Assembly (NCBI GenBank): GCA_963667575.2
Contig: CAXXHY010000046.1
Coordinates: forward strand, 45,644 to 109,643
Direction: 5' to 3'
Source: G963665495 sp963667575
GTDB taxonomy: Bacteria > Desulfobacterota > Desulfovibrionia > Desulfovibrionales > Desulfovibrionaceae
DNA length: 64,000 nt
The notes under the pieces are model-generated. The model did no database searches. It had not been told where the DNA came from and saw nothing but the letters and a program-made list of their open reading frames with translations. Both the position numbers and the translations under genes were made by a program. This document shows positions 9,092 through 17,952 of the stretch, piece by piece (the stretch's first letter is position 1; each line of letters starts with the position of its first letter).

Positions 9092-10357
9092 TTACTCCCA
9101 CCTGCGCTTGTCTTCGATGGGCCGGATCTGCGGAGGCAGGGTTCCAGGCTCCAGCACCTGCAGAATGGGACGGAGTTTGATCTTTTCGCGGAACTGGTGC
9201 AGCAGTTCTTCTTCGCGCTTGAAGTTGGCCGCTTCCACATTGAGCACCATTTCGTCGATGCCGCCGGGGTTGGTGACCTCGATCTGCCAGCGTTTGATTT
9301 CCTCAAACGAAGCCATGACCTGCTCAACCTGGTGCGGGTACACGAACATGCCCTTGATACGGGCGGTGGTGTCCACGCGACCGACGATGTTGCCCAGGCG
9401 CGGGCTGGTACGTCCGCAGGCACAGGGTTCGCGGTCGATAAAGGAAAGGTCTCCGGTGGCCAGACGAATCAGGGGGTAGGTCTTGTTGAAGGCCGTTACC
9501 ACGATTTCGCCCACTTCGCCGTCCTTGAGGGGGATGCCCGTGTCCGGATGGCAGATTTCCACGTAGGCGCGGTTGGCCACATGCAGGCCGTTCTTGTGGT
9601 AGCATTCGTAGCCGATGCAGCCCACGTCCGCGGTTCCGTAGCCCTGACGCATGATCAGGTCGAACTTTTTCTCCAGGGTGGAGCGCAATTTCTCGGAAAA
9701 CTTTTCACCGGTGACAAAAGCCACTTCGATGTACATGTCCCGACGCAGGTTCAGACCGGATTCCTCGGCCTTCTGGGCCAGGTGCATCAGGTAACTGGGC
9801 GTGCCCACATACCCGGTGACCCGCAGTTTCTGCATGATCTCCAGCTGGGTGGACGTGTCGCCGGGGCCTGCGGGGATCACCGCGCAGTTCAGATTGCGCA
9901 GCGGCTCCTCGAACATCAAACCGGCGGGCGCCATGTGATAGGTGAAGGTGATCTGGGCCAGGTCTCCGGAACGAAAACCAGCCGAATAGAATCCTTCTGT
10001 CCATCCCCAGTAATCCTCGCTGCGATCCTCGGGGTCGAAAATGGGACCGGGCGAACGGAAAATACGTTTCAATTCACCGAGGTCTTTGGTCAGCAATCCG
10101 CCCAGTCTGGGGCCTATGGATTGCAAGAAAATGAGTTCCTTTTTCTTCAGAATCGGGATATGCTTGATATCATTGAGCGTCTTGAATTTCTCAACCTGAA
10201 ACTGAGCTCTGTCAAAACGCTTTTTTACATCTTCCGAGTATCTGTAAGCGTATTGCAGCAGTTCCTTCAACTGGATCAGATAAAATTGTCTGCGCTCGCT
10301 TTCGTCAAGCACCTCGCGTCTGCTGTAGATACCTTCAGTACGATCCTTACGCGTCAT
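9092..10357 (-). CDS. phenylacetate-CoA ligase (PaaK)-like adenylate-forming enzyme
   Basis: A 421-residue member of the PaaK branch of ANL enzymes, which adenylate an aryl or other acid and transfer it to CoA. Visible family marks are the N-terminal LKELLQYAYRYSEDVKKRF segment, YVGTPSYLMHLA, the adenylate-binding GYGTADVG motif, and the C-terminal hinge region with GDLSF, CACGRTSPRLG and GRVDTTARIKGMFVYP. The ATG has a CAGGAG ribosome-binding site. Paralogues of PaaK are frequent in sulfate reducers and many are not phenylacetate-specific, so the substrate is open. No paa pathway genes are nearby. Confidence 0.9.
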   Translation of the reverse strand: MTRKDRTEGIYSRREVLDESERRQFYLIQLKELLQYAYRYSEDVKKRFDRAQFQVEKFKTLNDIKHIPILKKKELIFLQSIGPRLGGLLTKDLGELKRIFRSPGPIFDPEDRSEDYWGWTEGFYSAGFRSGDLAQITFTYHMAPAGLMFEEPLRNLNCAVIPAGPGDTSTQLEIMQKLRVTGYVGTPSYLMHLAQKAEESGLNLRRDMYIEVAFVTGEKFSEKLRSTLEKKFDLIMRQGYGTADVGCIGYECYHKNGLHVANRAYVEICHPDTGIPLKDGEVGEIVVTAFNKTYPLIRLATGDLSFIDREPCACGRTSPRLGNIVGRVDTTARIKGMFVYPHQVEQVMASFEEIKRWQIEVTNPGGIDEMVLNVEAANFKREEELLHQFREKIKLRPILQVLEPGTLPPQIRPIEDKRRWE

Positions 10358-10475
10358 CGCTTGCTCCTGACTTGATTTTACAGGCTAACATTCCTAAACT
10401 AGACAATTTATTCCCGTCGTACGAAAAAAGCAAGAGTTTTTTTGAATCGTAAGTAATTTCAAATACTAAAAGAAG

Positions 10476-12044
10476 TCACTCTTTCAATCCGCCAGGCAGT
10501 GCGCAGACCGGTTTTTCCGGGTTGTATGGTTCGGGACCGCGTAAAATCCGGCTGCCCGAGCGAGAGGCGATGTTGCGAATCATCCCTCGGTACAGGGGCC
10601 CGTGAATGGGCAGCAACCCGTACCAGTAGGCGAGTCCTGTCAGCCCGTGGGGAAGAAAACGCGCGATCAGCAGCAATTCGCTGGATTCCGGCCCCAACGG
10701 ATTGATCTGAAACTGAAACACGGCTTCTCCGGGCATTTTCATTTCCGCCAGAAGCACCAGTTTGTGCTCGGGTTCGAGTTCCAGCACACGCCAGAAATCC
10801 AGCGCATCCCCTACCCGCAATTCGTTGGCGTCCCGGCGACCGCGTTGCAATCCGGCTCCGCCCACCAGGCGGTCCATATAGCCGCGAATCTTCCAGAGCG
10901 GCATAGCATAAAACCAGCCGTTTTTTCCGCCCATACGCAGCAGTGTTTTCCAGATTGGTCCGGGGGGCCCGGACAGCACGGTCTTGTAATTGCAGCTCAA
11001 AATGGTGCCGCCCGCGTAATCGGCATCCCCGCAGCTCAGCCATTCGGGCGGCCGCAGCGCACCGGCGTCCGCCCAGCAGGCGGTCAGATTCTGTTGCATG
11101 GTCTCCCGCAACGCTGTCCGGATGGCCTGGGGCGTGGACAGCAGTTCCTGCGGTATGATCTCCCGGATACGGTGGTCCTTGCAGACCACTTCGTTACGCA
11201 GTCCTTCCGCCAGCGGACGCGCCAGACTGGCGGGCACCGGGGTCACAATATGAATCCAGTAGGAACTCAGTCGCGGAGTGAGCACGGGCACCGGCACAAT
11301 CCAGCGGCGCGGCAGGTTTTTCTCCCGTGCGTAAAGCTCAAAAAGCTGCCCGTAGGTCAGGATGTCCGGACCACCGATGTCGTAACTCTGCCCCGTGGTG
11401 CCTTCTTCCTTCAGACAGCCCATGAGGTAGCCCAGCACATTGCTTACGGCGATGGGCTGGCAGCGCGTGTTGACCCAGCGCGGCGCCAGCATCACGGGCA
11501 ACCGCTCCACAAGGTAGCGCATAATTTCAAAGGAGGCGCTCCCTGCGCCCAGAATCATGGCGGCGTGCAGCTGGGTAACCGGAACCCGGCCCGCGGACAG
11601 AATGGCGCCGGTCTCCCTGCGCGAACGCAGGTGATGGCTCAGCCCCTCGGTATCCGCGCCCAGGCCGCCCAGATAGATGATCCGCCGCACCCTGGCGGCA
11701 GCGGCCGCATTGGCCATGTTCCCGGCCAGATATTTGTCCTGCTCGGCGAATTTGCTGCCCGCGGCTTCCATGGAGTGGACCAGGTAAAAGACCGTGTCGC
11801 AACCGGAGAGCGCCTGTTTGAGGGCTAGAAAATCCCCGGCGTCCGCCACGGCGATCTGCATATTGGGATGGGAGGCAAAGCTTCTGCAGCCGATCTTGCG
11901 CCTGGACCGGGCAATGGCACGGACAGTGTACCCCTGCTCCAGCAGCAGCGGGGTCAGGCGTCCGCCAATATAGCCCGTGGCTCCGATAATGCCGACAATG
12001 CCTTTTTTCTTCACAGCTGCGGTCTGTTGCATGACTTCAGACAT
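10476..12044 (-). CDS. NAD(P)-binding epimerase-like protein with DUF2867 domain
   Basis: A 522-residue, two-part protein. The N-terminal half is an atypical short-chain dehydrogenase/NmrA-like Rossmann domain with GIIGATGYIGGRL (GxxGxxG) and a YLVHSM segment. The C-terminal part (about 350-510) resembles DUF2867, an SRPBCC-like domain (GWFYAMPLWKIRGYMDRLVGG). YbjT-like proteins of this type are annotated as NAD(P)-binding or quinone-related, but substrates are unknown. Its ATG overlaps the upstream gene's stop (ATGTCTGA, 8 bp), so the two genes are translationally coupled. Confidence 0.85.
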   Translation of the reverse strand: MSEVMQQTAAVKKKGIVGIIGATGYIGGRLTPLLLEQGYTVRAIARSRRKIGCRSFASHPNMQIAVADAGDFLALKQALSGCDTVFYLVHSMEAAGSKFAEQDKYLAGNMANAAAAARVRRIIYLGGLGADTEGLSHHLRSRRETGAILSAGRVPVTQLHAAMILGAGSASFEIMRYLVERLPVMLAPRWVNTRCQPIAVSNVLGYLMGCLKEEGTTGQSYDIGGPDILTYGQLFELYAREKNLPRRWIVPVPVLTPRLSSYWIHIVTPVPASLARPLAEGLRNEVVCKDHRIREIIPQELLSTPQAIRTALRETMQQNLTACWADAGALRPPEWLSCGDADYAGGTILSCNYKTVLSGPPGPIWKTLLRMGGKNGWFYAMPLWKIRGYMDRLVGGAGLQRGRRDANELRVGDALDFWRVLELEPEHKLVLLAEMKMPGEAVFQFQINPLGPESSELLLIARFLPHGLTGLAYWYGLLPIHGPLYRGMIRNIASRSGSRILRGPEPYNPEKPVCALPGGLKE

Positions 12045-13005
12045 GATTCCGCAAAGCCAGTTCCACCGGGTGCGGATTCAGGTAATATTGTTCCTTGAGG
12101 TAAGGCTGGTCGTACTTGCGTACGTAGTGGTTCAGCAAGGTGACCGGCACCACCAGGGGCACGAACTGCTGCGCATAATTGTTGATGACTTCCAGCAGTT
12201 CCCTCTTTTCATCGGAGCTGAGCTGCTTCTTGAAATAGCCCATGATATGCTGCAGCACATTGACGTGCTTTTTGGTGGTGGCCTGGCAGACAAAGGCTTT
12301 GGTCAACAGGGGGAGATAGGCTTCCCAGGTGTTCTCCGCCCCCAGTTCCTTGCTCTGCGCCACCAGCCGCCCGGTTTCGCGGTACAGCTGCGGATTGTGG
12401 GCCATGAACAACAGCTTGTGCCGCGAATGAAAGGCGATCAGGTTGGCCGAAGTGGCGCCCTGGGCCCTGGCATCGCGGAAACGCTTCATGGTGAACACCC
12501 GGTCGATGAAATTTTCCCGTATCTTGGGATCATGCAGCCGGCCTTCGTCTTCCACAGGCAGCCAGGGAAAATGCTCCATGAACATGGCCGCCCAGATGCC
12601 CACTCCCGAATGACGAACCTTGCCGTCCGGACCGTGGACCTTGATGCGGGTCATGCCGCTGCTGGGGGATTTGCTTTTGAAGATGTAGCCGCAGAGGTCC
12701 GCGTTTTCCAGTTCGCGCAATCTGCCTTGCCCCCAGTTCTGCATCTGATCGGTAAAATCCATCTTGCTGTGATGGGTCATCAACCGGGGCGCGGTCACCT
12801 CTCCTTCCAGCCGCAAGGCCTCGCGCGGAACGCCCATGCCGCATTCCACCTCCGGACACACCCCCACGTACTCTATCCATCTGCCCAGGGTGTCCGTCAG
12901 ATAGCGGTCGTGCTTGTGCCCGCCGTCATAGCGGACCTTTTCGCCCAACAGACAGCGACTGACGCCAAGGCGGATCTTGTCTTCCACTATGGTCTGTTCA
13001 CTCAT
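12037..13005 (-). CDS. DUF523-DUF1722 (YbgA-type) protein
   Basis: A 322-residue protein. The N-terminal DUF523 region has the conserved cysteines (SRCLLGEKVRYDGGHK, VCPEVECGMGVPRE, and a KSKSPSSGM segment). The C-terminal YbgA/DUF1722 region (about 200-315) includes FHSRHKLLFMAHN and a VTLLNHYVRK segment. Two-domain proteins of this type occur near photolyase or redox genes in other bacteria, and the biochemical role is not established. It overlaps the DUF2867 gene by 8 bp. It probably starts the minus-strand block, with its ATG 30 bp downstream of the end of the REC-GGDEF-EAL gene. Confidence 0.85.
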   Translation of the reverse strand: MSEQTIVEDKIRLGVSRCLLGEKVRYDGGHKHDRYLTDTLGRWIEYVGVCPEVECGMGVPREALRLEGEVTAPRLMTHHSKMDFTDQMQNWGQGRLRELENADLCGYIFKSKSPSSGMTRIKVHGPDGKVRHSGVGIWAAMFMEHFPWLPVEDEGRLHDPKIRENFIDRVFTMKRFRDARAQGATSANLIAFHSRHKLLFMAHNPQLYRETGRLVAQSKELGAENTWEAYLPLLTKAFVCQATTKKHVNVLQHIMGYFKKQLSSDEKRELLEVINNYAQQFVPLVVPVTLLNHYVRKYDQPYLKEQYYLNPHPVELALRNHV

Positions 13006-13035
13006 ACGCTAACTGCCTTGATGATACTCGCTGGT

Positions 13036-15186
13036 CTAACTTTTCAACCATTTTTTCAGCAACGTGTCTATGTCCACTGGTTTGGAATAATAATATCCCT
13101 GCACATACTCACAACCAAACCCTTTGAGCGTTTCCTGCTGCTCTTCGGTTTCCACGCCTTCCGCAATGACTTCCAGCCCCATGTTGTGGGCCAGAGCCAC
13201 AATGGTCCGGACGATCTCCAGATTTTCGTCTCCATCGGCCATCTGGCTGACAAAGGACCTGTCGATTTTGAGCATGTCCACCGGAAAACGGTGCAGGTAG
13301 GACAGGGAGGAATAACCGGTGCCGAAATCGTCGATGGAAATCTTGATGCCCAGGGCTTTGAGCTGGTTCAGAATATTGAAAGCGGTCTCGGCGTTTTCCA
13401 TGACCGCTCCTTCCGTTATTTCCAGTTTCAGGCACTCGGGCGGCAGGCCGCTTTGTTCCAGCGCCTGGCGAACGCGATCGACTATTTCCTCCAGGGCGAA
13501 CTGCTTGCCCGAAAGGTTGACGCTGACCAGCAGTTCCGTATCCGGCAGGTTCTGCAACAGCTTGGCCATGGCATCGCAGGCCGTACGCAGCACCCAGTAG
13601 TCTATGGGGATTATCAGCCCCACTTCCTCTGCTTCCGGAAGAAATTTGGCCGGCGGCAAAAAACCCTGAGTGGGATGCATCCAGCGGATCAAAGCCTCGA
13701 CCCCGGCGAGTTTGCCGGTTTTCAAAGAAACAATGGGCTGGTAGTGCAGCAGGAATTCATTGTGCTGCAGCCCCAGGCGAATGTCCGTGACCAGCTGCAA
13801 AAGAATCTTGGCCCGCAGATGCATTTCCGTATCAAAAATCGTGTAACGGGCCTTGCCCTGGAGCTTGGCCCGGTGCAGAGCCGCGTCAGCATCGCGCAAC
13901 AGATCTTCCGCCCGCTCGTACCCCATGGAACTCAAGGCAATGCCGATGCTCGATGTGGTGATCAGGCTTTGTCCGCCCAGTTCGAAATTCTGGCTGAGAG
14001 TTTTCAGTATCTCATCGGCAAAATCCGTTACCGCGGCCACATCCGAACCATTGGTGAACATGATGGCGAACTCGTCCCCGCCGAGCCTGGCCAGCATGTC
14101 CCCAGGCTTGAGAATGCTCGTCAACCGCAGGGAAACCGCCTTGATCAATTCGTCGCCGATATTGTGGCCAAGGCTCTCATTGACCATGTTGAACCGGTCC
14201 AGATCCATCAGCAGCAAGGCGAAATGGTCGTTCTCTCCGTCGCTCAAGCCTTCCAGCTTGTCGCGCAGTTCTCCCAGCAGGCAGCTGCGATTGCACAGCC
14301 CTGTGAGAGTATCATGATACGCGTTGTGCAGCACCTGGGCTTCGGCCCGTTTCTGGTCGGTCACGTCCAGCAGGGAGATGACGCACCTGGTGGTGCCGGG
14401 CACAAGGGCCATGATCAGCACTACCACACGGACGTTCCCCTCGTGGGTCTGAACCTGAAGATCTCCGGTGACGGGCTTGTGGTTTCCGTCAATGAACAGG
14501 GTCTCGACGTAATTCTCGAGTTTTTTCAGGCATTCGGGCAGAAAAAAATCCTTGCAGGTCATCTTTCCCTGAATACGCTCACTGGAATACCCGGTAAGGG
14601 ATTCGAATTCGCCGTTCACCAGGGTAATGGTGGTGTCCGCCTCCATGATGGCCATGGCAGTGCCCGTGTTTTCAAAAATGGCCCGATACTTGTGTTCCGA
14701 CTCGGTCAGACGCCGGGTCCGTTCACGCACCATCTCCTCCAGATTTACGGCGTATTCCCTGATCTTGCGCTCCTGCATACGCATGGTCAGGTGCGTATTC
14801 ACCCTGGCGAGCATCTCGCGCGCGTCAAAGGGCTTGCTGATGTAATCCACTCCCCCGAGTTCCAGTCCCTTGGCCTTTATCTCGATTTCATGCACCGCGG
14901 AAAGAAAAATCACCGGCGTATCACGGGTTCGGGGATCCGCCTTGAGCCGTCGACAGGTCTCCAGTCCGTCCATATCCGGCATCATGATGTCCAGAAGGAT
15001 CAGATCGGGCTGCGTCTCGGGATCCTTGGCCAGTTCCAGCGCGGTATAGCCGTTGTCGGCTTCCATCACCTGATACTGCCGTCTGCGCAGATGCACGCCC
15101 AGCAGCTTCAGGTTGACCGTTTCATCATCAACAACAAGAATTCGCGGCATGGGTTCCTGGAGAGGATAAGAATGCTGGTTGCTCAC
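13036..15186 (-). CDS. REC-PAS-GGDEF-EAL cyclic-di-GMP signalling protein
   Basis: A 716-residue cytosolic protein. The receiver (ILVVDDE, LILLDIMMPDMDG, ISKPF) is followed by a coiled linker, a PAS domain (YRAIFENTGTAMAIME, about 165-285), a GGDEF domain with intact active-site LGGDEFAIMF, and an EAL domain with GVEALIRW, DDFGTGYSSLSYLHRFP and LKIDRSFV. Both catalytic motifs are intact, so it could make and degrade c-di-GMP under phosphorylation control. The start is GTG 15186 with an upstream GGAGA; ATG 15147 (MPRILVVDD) is an alternative. No cognate kinase is adjacent. Confidence 0.93.
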   Translation of the reverse strand: MSNQHSYPLQEPMPRILVVDDETVNLKLLGVHLRRRQYQVMEADNGYTALELAKDPETQPDLILLDIMMPDMDGLETCRRLKADPRTRDTPVIFLSAVHEIEIKAKGLELGGVDYISKPFDAREMLARVNTHLTMRMQERKIREYAVNLEEMVRERTRRLTESEHKYRAIFENTGTAMAIMEADTTITLVNGEFESLTGYSSERIQGKMTCKDFFLPECLKKLENYVETLFIDGNHKPVTGDLQVQTHEGNVRVVVLIMALVPGTTRCVISLLDVTDQKRAEAQVLHNAYHDTLTGLCNRSCLLGELRDKLEGLSDGENDHFALLLMDLDRFNMVNESLGHNIGDELIKAVSLRLTSILKPGDMLARLGGDEFAIMFTNGSDVAAVTDFADEILKTLSQNFELGGQSLITTSSIGIALSSMGYERAEDLLRDADAALHRAKLQGKARYTIFDTEMHLRAKILLQLVTDIRLGLQHNEFLLHYQPIVSLKTGKLAGVEALIRWMHPTQGFLPPAKFLPEAEEVGLIIPIDYWVLRTACDAMAKLLQNLPDTELLVSVNLSGKQFALEEIVDRVRQALEQSGLPPECLKLEITEGAVMENAETAFNILNQLKALGIKISIDDFGTGYSSLSYLHRFPVDMLKIDRSFVSQMADGDENLEIVRTIVALAHNMGLEVIAEGVETEEQQETLKGFGCEYVQGYYYSKPVDIDTLLKKWLKS

Positions 15187-15427
15187 GCTGTTCTCCGGCA
15201 GATTCGATACATAGGGTTCCTCATGGTCGTGGTAAAAAACTCATTCTCCCATTGGATTTTCCCAGATCAATCCAACGCGACGCACAGTTCATAAAACAAA
15301 TATATTATTTCACTATGCGATGGCTTGCACCCTCAGTCAAGAGCTTTGACTGTTTTACCCCGCTCTGACAAAATATTTCGATTCTGCGAGGGAACAAGCA
15401 CCCAATGCAATACAGGAGACCCAGAAC

Positions 15428-16264
15428 ATGGAACTTACCGTACTTTGCGACAACAACACGCTCATCGACCGCTACTTCCTTGGCGAGCCGGGACTGAGTT
15501 TTTTCATCGAAGACAACGATACGCGCGTGCTTTTCGACTGCGGGTATTCCGACGTCTTCATCAAAAACGCCCGCAAAGCCGGCATCAACCTCCTGAATCT
15601 GGATTACATCGTGCTCTCCCACGGCCACCTGGATCATACCTGGGGTTTGCAGCATCTTATCACACTTTACCTGGAAGCTGAAACAGAAGATCAACCCCGC
15701 CTGCGTCCCAAGCTCATCGCCCATCCGGACGTATTCTGTACGCGCGCCGTAGACGGTCTGGACCAGATTGGTTCCCTGCTGACCCCTGAAAAACTCGAAA
15801 GCCATTTTCCCCTGCAATTGAGCAAGGATCCCGTCAGGTTGAACAACAATCTGATTTTTCTGGGAGAAATACCCCGTACGCTCAAGTTCGAAGATGCTGA
15901 TCCCGTGGGCGAGCGTTACGCGGGCGGCGCCTGGATTGAGGACACGCTTCCCGACGACAGCGCTCTGGCCTGGACTTCCGATACGGGTCTGGTGCTGATA
16001 ACCGGCTGCGCCCACTCCGGCGTATGCAATACGGTACGCCGGGCGCAACAGGTGTGCGGCACCGAACGCGTACGCAGCATTATCGGAGGAACGCACCTTC
16101 TGGAAACGTCTCCGGAACGGTTGCAACAGACTGCGGACTTTCTTGCAAATCTGGAACTGGAATCCCTGTACGCCTGCCATTGCACGGATCTGACCGCGAA
16201 AATGGCCCTTGCGGCCCGCAATCCGGTTCGCGAAACCGGCAGCGGGGCGCGCTATTCTTTTTGA
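15428..16264 (+). CDS. MBL-fold hydrolase of the dihydropterin-RFA-P synthase-like group
   Basis: A 278-residue metallo-beta-lactamase-fold protein beginning MELTVLCDNNTL, with the zinc motif LSHGHLDHTWG and later ligand segments GCAHSGVCN and ACHCTD. This pattern matches the group annotated as 7,8-dihydropterin-6-yl-methyl-4-(beta-D-ribofuranosyl)aminobenzene 5'-phosphate synthase. In bacteria that name is mostly by homology and the true substrate is usually unknown. The gene diverges from the GGDEF-EAL gene across about 240 bp of AT-rich DNA, which should carry both promoters. A 7-bp stem with four T at 15334-15356 lies inside it. Confidence 0.83.
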   Translation: MELTVLCDNNTLIDRYFLGEPGLSFFIEDNDTRVLFDCGYSDVFIKNARKAGINLLNLDYIVLSHGHLDHTWGLQHLITLYLEAETEDQPRLRPKLIAHPDVFCTRAVDGLDQIGSLLTPEKLESHFPLQLSKDPVRLNNNLIFLGEIPRTLKFEDADPVGERYAGGAWIEDTLPDDSALAWTSDTGLVLITGCAHSGVCNTVRRAQQVCGTERVRSIIGGTHLLETSPERLQQTADFLANLELESLYACHCTDLTAKMALAARNPVRETGSGARYSF

Positions 16265-16280
16265 TTTTTGCTCAGGGAGA

Positions 16281-16296
16281 TGGCATGCACTTTGCT
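16281..16296 (+). promoter_or_regulatory. candidate sigma-54 (-24/-12) promoter
   Basis: TGGCATGCACTTTGCT matches the sigma-54 consensus TGGCACR-N4-TTGCW with one mismatch and the required 10-bp spacing between GG and GC. It lies about 185 bp upstream of the unknown gene at 16483. This is the best such match noticed in the window, which also encodes a sigma-54 activator. No activator site was identified. Confidence 0.4.
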
Positions 16297-16482
16297 ATTT
16301 TTGTGGCCATTGCACCTTCAGACACTTCCGGGGAGGCGATTATCCTGTTGCCCACTGCCGCCTTCCTGTTGACATTTCAGCAATCTGATGATTGCCTCTT
16401 TGGCTGAACTTCGCTAGATTATTGTTTCATTTGTCCGAAAGGGTATTACGCGGACGATCACTTCAAGCACTGGAGAAGACGC

Positions 16483-17142
16483 ATGAAACTGAGCATCGAG
16501 ATCAGCGGACAGATGGAACGCATCGTCATCACCTCGCTGCCCAAACGTTTTTTGGCCAAAATCTTCAAGCATTGCATGGGCAAGAACAACACGCCCTATT
16601 TCGTTAGCAACTGCCTCAAAGGCGTTCTCTACTTTGATATAGATCTGGCCAAGTCTTTTGCCGAGAGTATCGGCTACAACTGGAAGGAATGGCCCCAGGA
16701 ATCCCGTTTTTTCCAGACGGACGGATTTTGCTTTGAACGCTATCTGGACATTTCAGTCAATGTGAACGGTTCGCTGCAGGAACTCGCCGCCAGCGAAGTC
16801 ATCACAAAAATCAAACAGGTGGACCTGGACAACATGTTGTCGCAGGTGGAGGAAGACGAGGTCCTGATCGTCATGGGCGCCGTGGACAAAGGCTCCGAGT
16901 TTTTCGTGCTCGACGACATCGACGAGCCCTTCGAGCCCGAGGAACTGATGCTCGAACTGGTGGGTCTGGAAAACTTTCAGATTCAGGAACAGATCATCCG
17001 TGGCATCACCTACAAAGACCAGTCCCTGCGCCGTGAGCAGGGCCGCGTCACCGGCAAGAACATGCTCGCTCCCCTGCTGTTTTCCAGAAACGGCGAAGAG
17101 CTCGACATGTACGACTTTGTCTCCGAGGACACGACCTGCTGA
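16483..17142 (+). CDS. conserved-looking cytosolic protein, unknown function
   Basis: A 219-residue protein that I do not recognise. It has no signal or membrane segment, mixed alpha/beta composition, and a very acidic middle (about 125-165, with EEDE, DDIDEPFEPEE). The N-terminus MKLSIEISGQMERIVITSLPK and the C-terminus (NMLAPLLFSRNGEELDMYDF) look like folded parts. A GAGAAGA ribosome-binding site precedes ATG 16483. It stands alone between a possible sigma-54 promoter and a bidirectional terminator, so it appears to be its own transcription unit. Confidence 0.7.
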   Translation: MKLSIEISGQMERIVITSLPKRFLAKIFKHCMGKNNTPYFVSNCLKGVLYFDIDLAKSFAESIGYNWKEWPQESRFFQTDGFCFERYLDISVNVNGSLQELAASEVITKIKQVDLDNMLSQVEEDEVLIVMGAVDKGSEFFVLDDIDEPFEPEELMLELVGLENFQIQEQIIRGITYKDQSLRREQGRVTGKNMLAPLLFSRNGEELDMYDFVSEDTTC

Positions 17143-17205
17143 ACGGTTCGCCAAGGCGCTTTGGGGATTGTTCGAAAACAAGACAGCCGTTAGAATTTTG
17201 AACAT

Positions 17206-17242
17206 AAAAAAGGCGGAGCCCGTACAGGCCCCGCCTTTTTTA
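17206..17242. terminator. bidirectional Rho-independent terminator
   Basis: A-tract, stem AGGCGG-a-GCC with loop CGTACA, complement GGC-c-CCGCCT, then a T-run. The A-tract and T-run on opposite sides let it stop transcription from both the unknown gene at 16483 and the convergent DJ-1/PfpI gene at 17262. Confidence 0.85.
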
Positions 17243-17261
17243 TTTTTTGTGCTTCTTATTG

Positions 17262-17849
17262 CTAGAGTTCGATTTTGGTTCCCAGCAGATCCAGGAATTG
17301 TTTGATCCAGTCCGGATGGGCGGGCCAGGCCGGAGCGGTCACCAGATTTCCGGAGGTAACTGCGTCGGAGAAGGTTCCGTTGGGAGACACATAGGAAGCG
17401 CCGCCCATTTCGAGGTCCGGCTGCACCGCGGGATAGGCCATGCATTTCTTGCCGGACACCACGCCGGCGGCAACAAGCAGCTGCGGGCCGTGGCAGATTG
17501 CGGCAATGGGCTTTTTGGCGGCTTCGAAAGCTTTGACGATCTCGATGACCTTCGGATAGAGCCGGATATATTCGGGAGCGCGGCCGCCGGGAACGACCAG
17601 CGCGTCGTAATCTTCGGGTTTTACCGCGTCGAAATCCGCGTTCAGCACGAAATTGTGACCGGGCTTTTCCGTATAGGTCTGATGCCCTTCAAAATCATGT
17701 ATCGCAGTGGCGATGGATTCGCCGGCTTTTTTGTCCGGGCATACGGCGTGGACCGTATGGCCTACCATCAACAGCATCTGAAACGGCACCATGACTTCGT
17801 AATCTTCAACAAAGTCCCCAACCAGCATCAGAATTTTTTTAGCGGCCAT
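17262..17849 (-). CDS. DJ-1/PfpI superfamily protein
   Basis: A 195-residue DJ-1/PfpI-fold protein. The nucleophile elbow AAICHGPQLL carries the conserved Cys, with an upstream acidic residue (GDFVEDYE) and the ALVVPGGRAPEY strand typical of the family. Members act as glyoxalases/deglycases, chaperones or amidases, and the sequence does not discriminate among these. Its ATG has a GGAGAAG ribosome-binding site. It is convergent with the gene at 16483 and shares a bidirectional terminator. The approximately 100 bp upstream, toward the HD-GYP gene, shows no further gene. Confidence 0.9.
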   Translation of the reverse strand: MAAKKILMLVGDFVEDYEVMVPFQMLLMVGHTVHAVCPDKKAGESIATAIHDFEGHQTYTEKPGHNFVLNADFDAVKPEDYDALVVPGGRAPEYIRLYPKVIEIVKAFEAAKKPIAAICHGPQLLVAAGVVSGKKCMAYPAVQPDLEMGGASYVSPNGTFSDAVTSGNLVTAPAWPAHPDWIKQFLDLLGTKIEL

Positions 17850-17952
17850 GCTCTTCTCCTTAAAAAGAAAGCTTTAAGGGTTATTGATACGGGCGAACTC
17901 TACTGAAAAAGCCCTGCAGGGGCAACGGGTGCAACACAAATTTCACATTGGC

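Noticed and set aside
9092..10357. A phenylacetate degradation pathway
   Set aside because: Only the ligase-like gene is present and no paa genes are nearby; PaaK paralogues have varied substrates.
10602..15294. Long plus-strand open frames (including 1105 codons) opposite the minus-strand genes
   Set aside because: They are antisense shadows of the DUF2867, DUF523 and GGDEF-EAL genes, rich in His, Gln and Gly, and lack conserved motifs; the minus-strand reading has clear domains.
15334..15356. 7-bp stem with TTTT between divergent genes
   Set aside because: Both flanking genes read away from this spot, so a terminator has nothing to end. It may be part of a promoter or an operator but is too weak to call.
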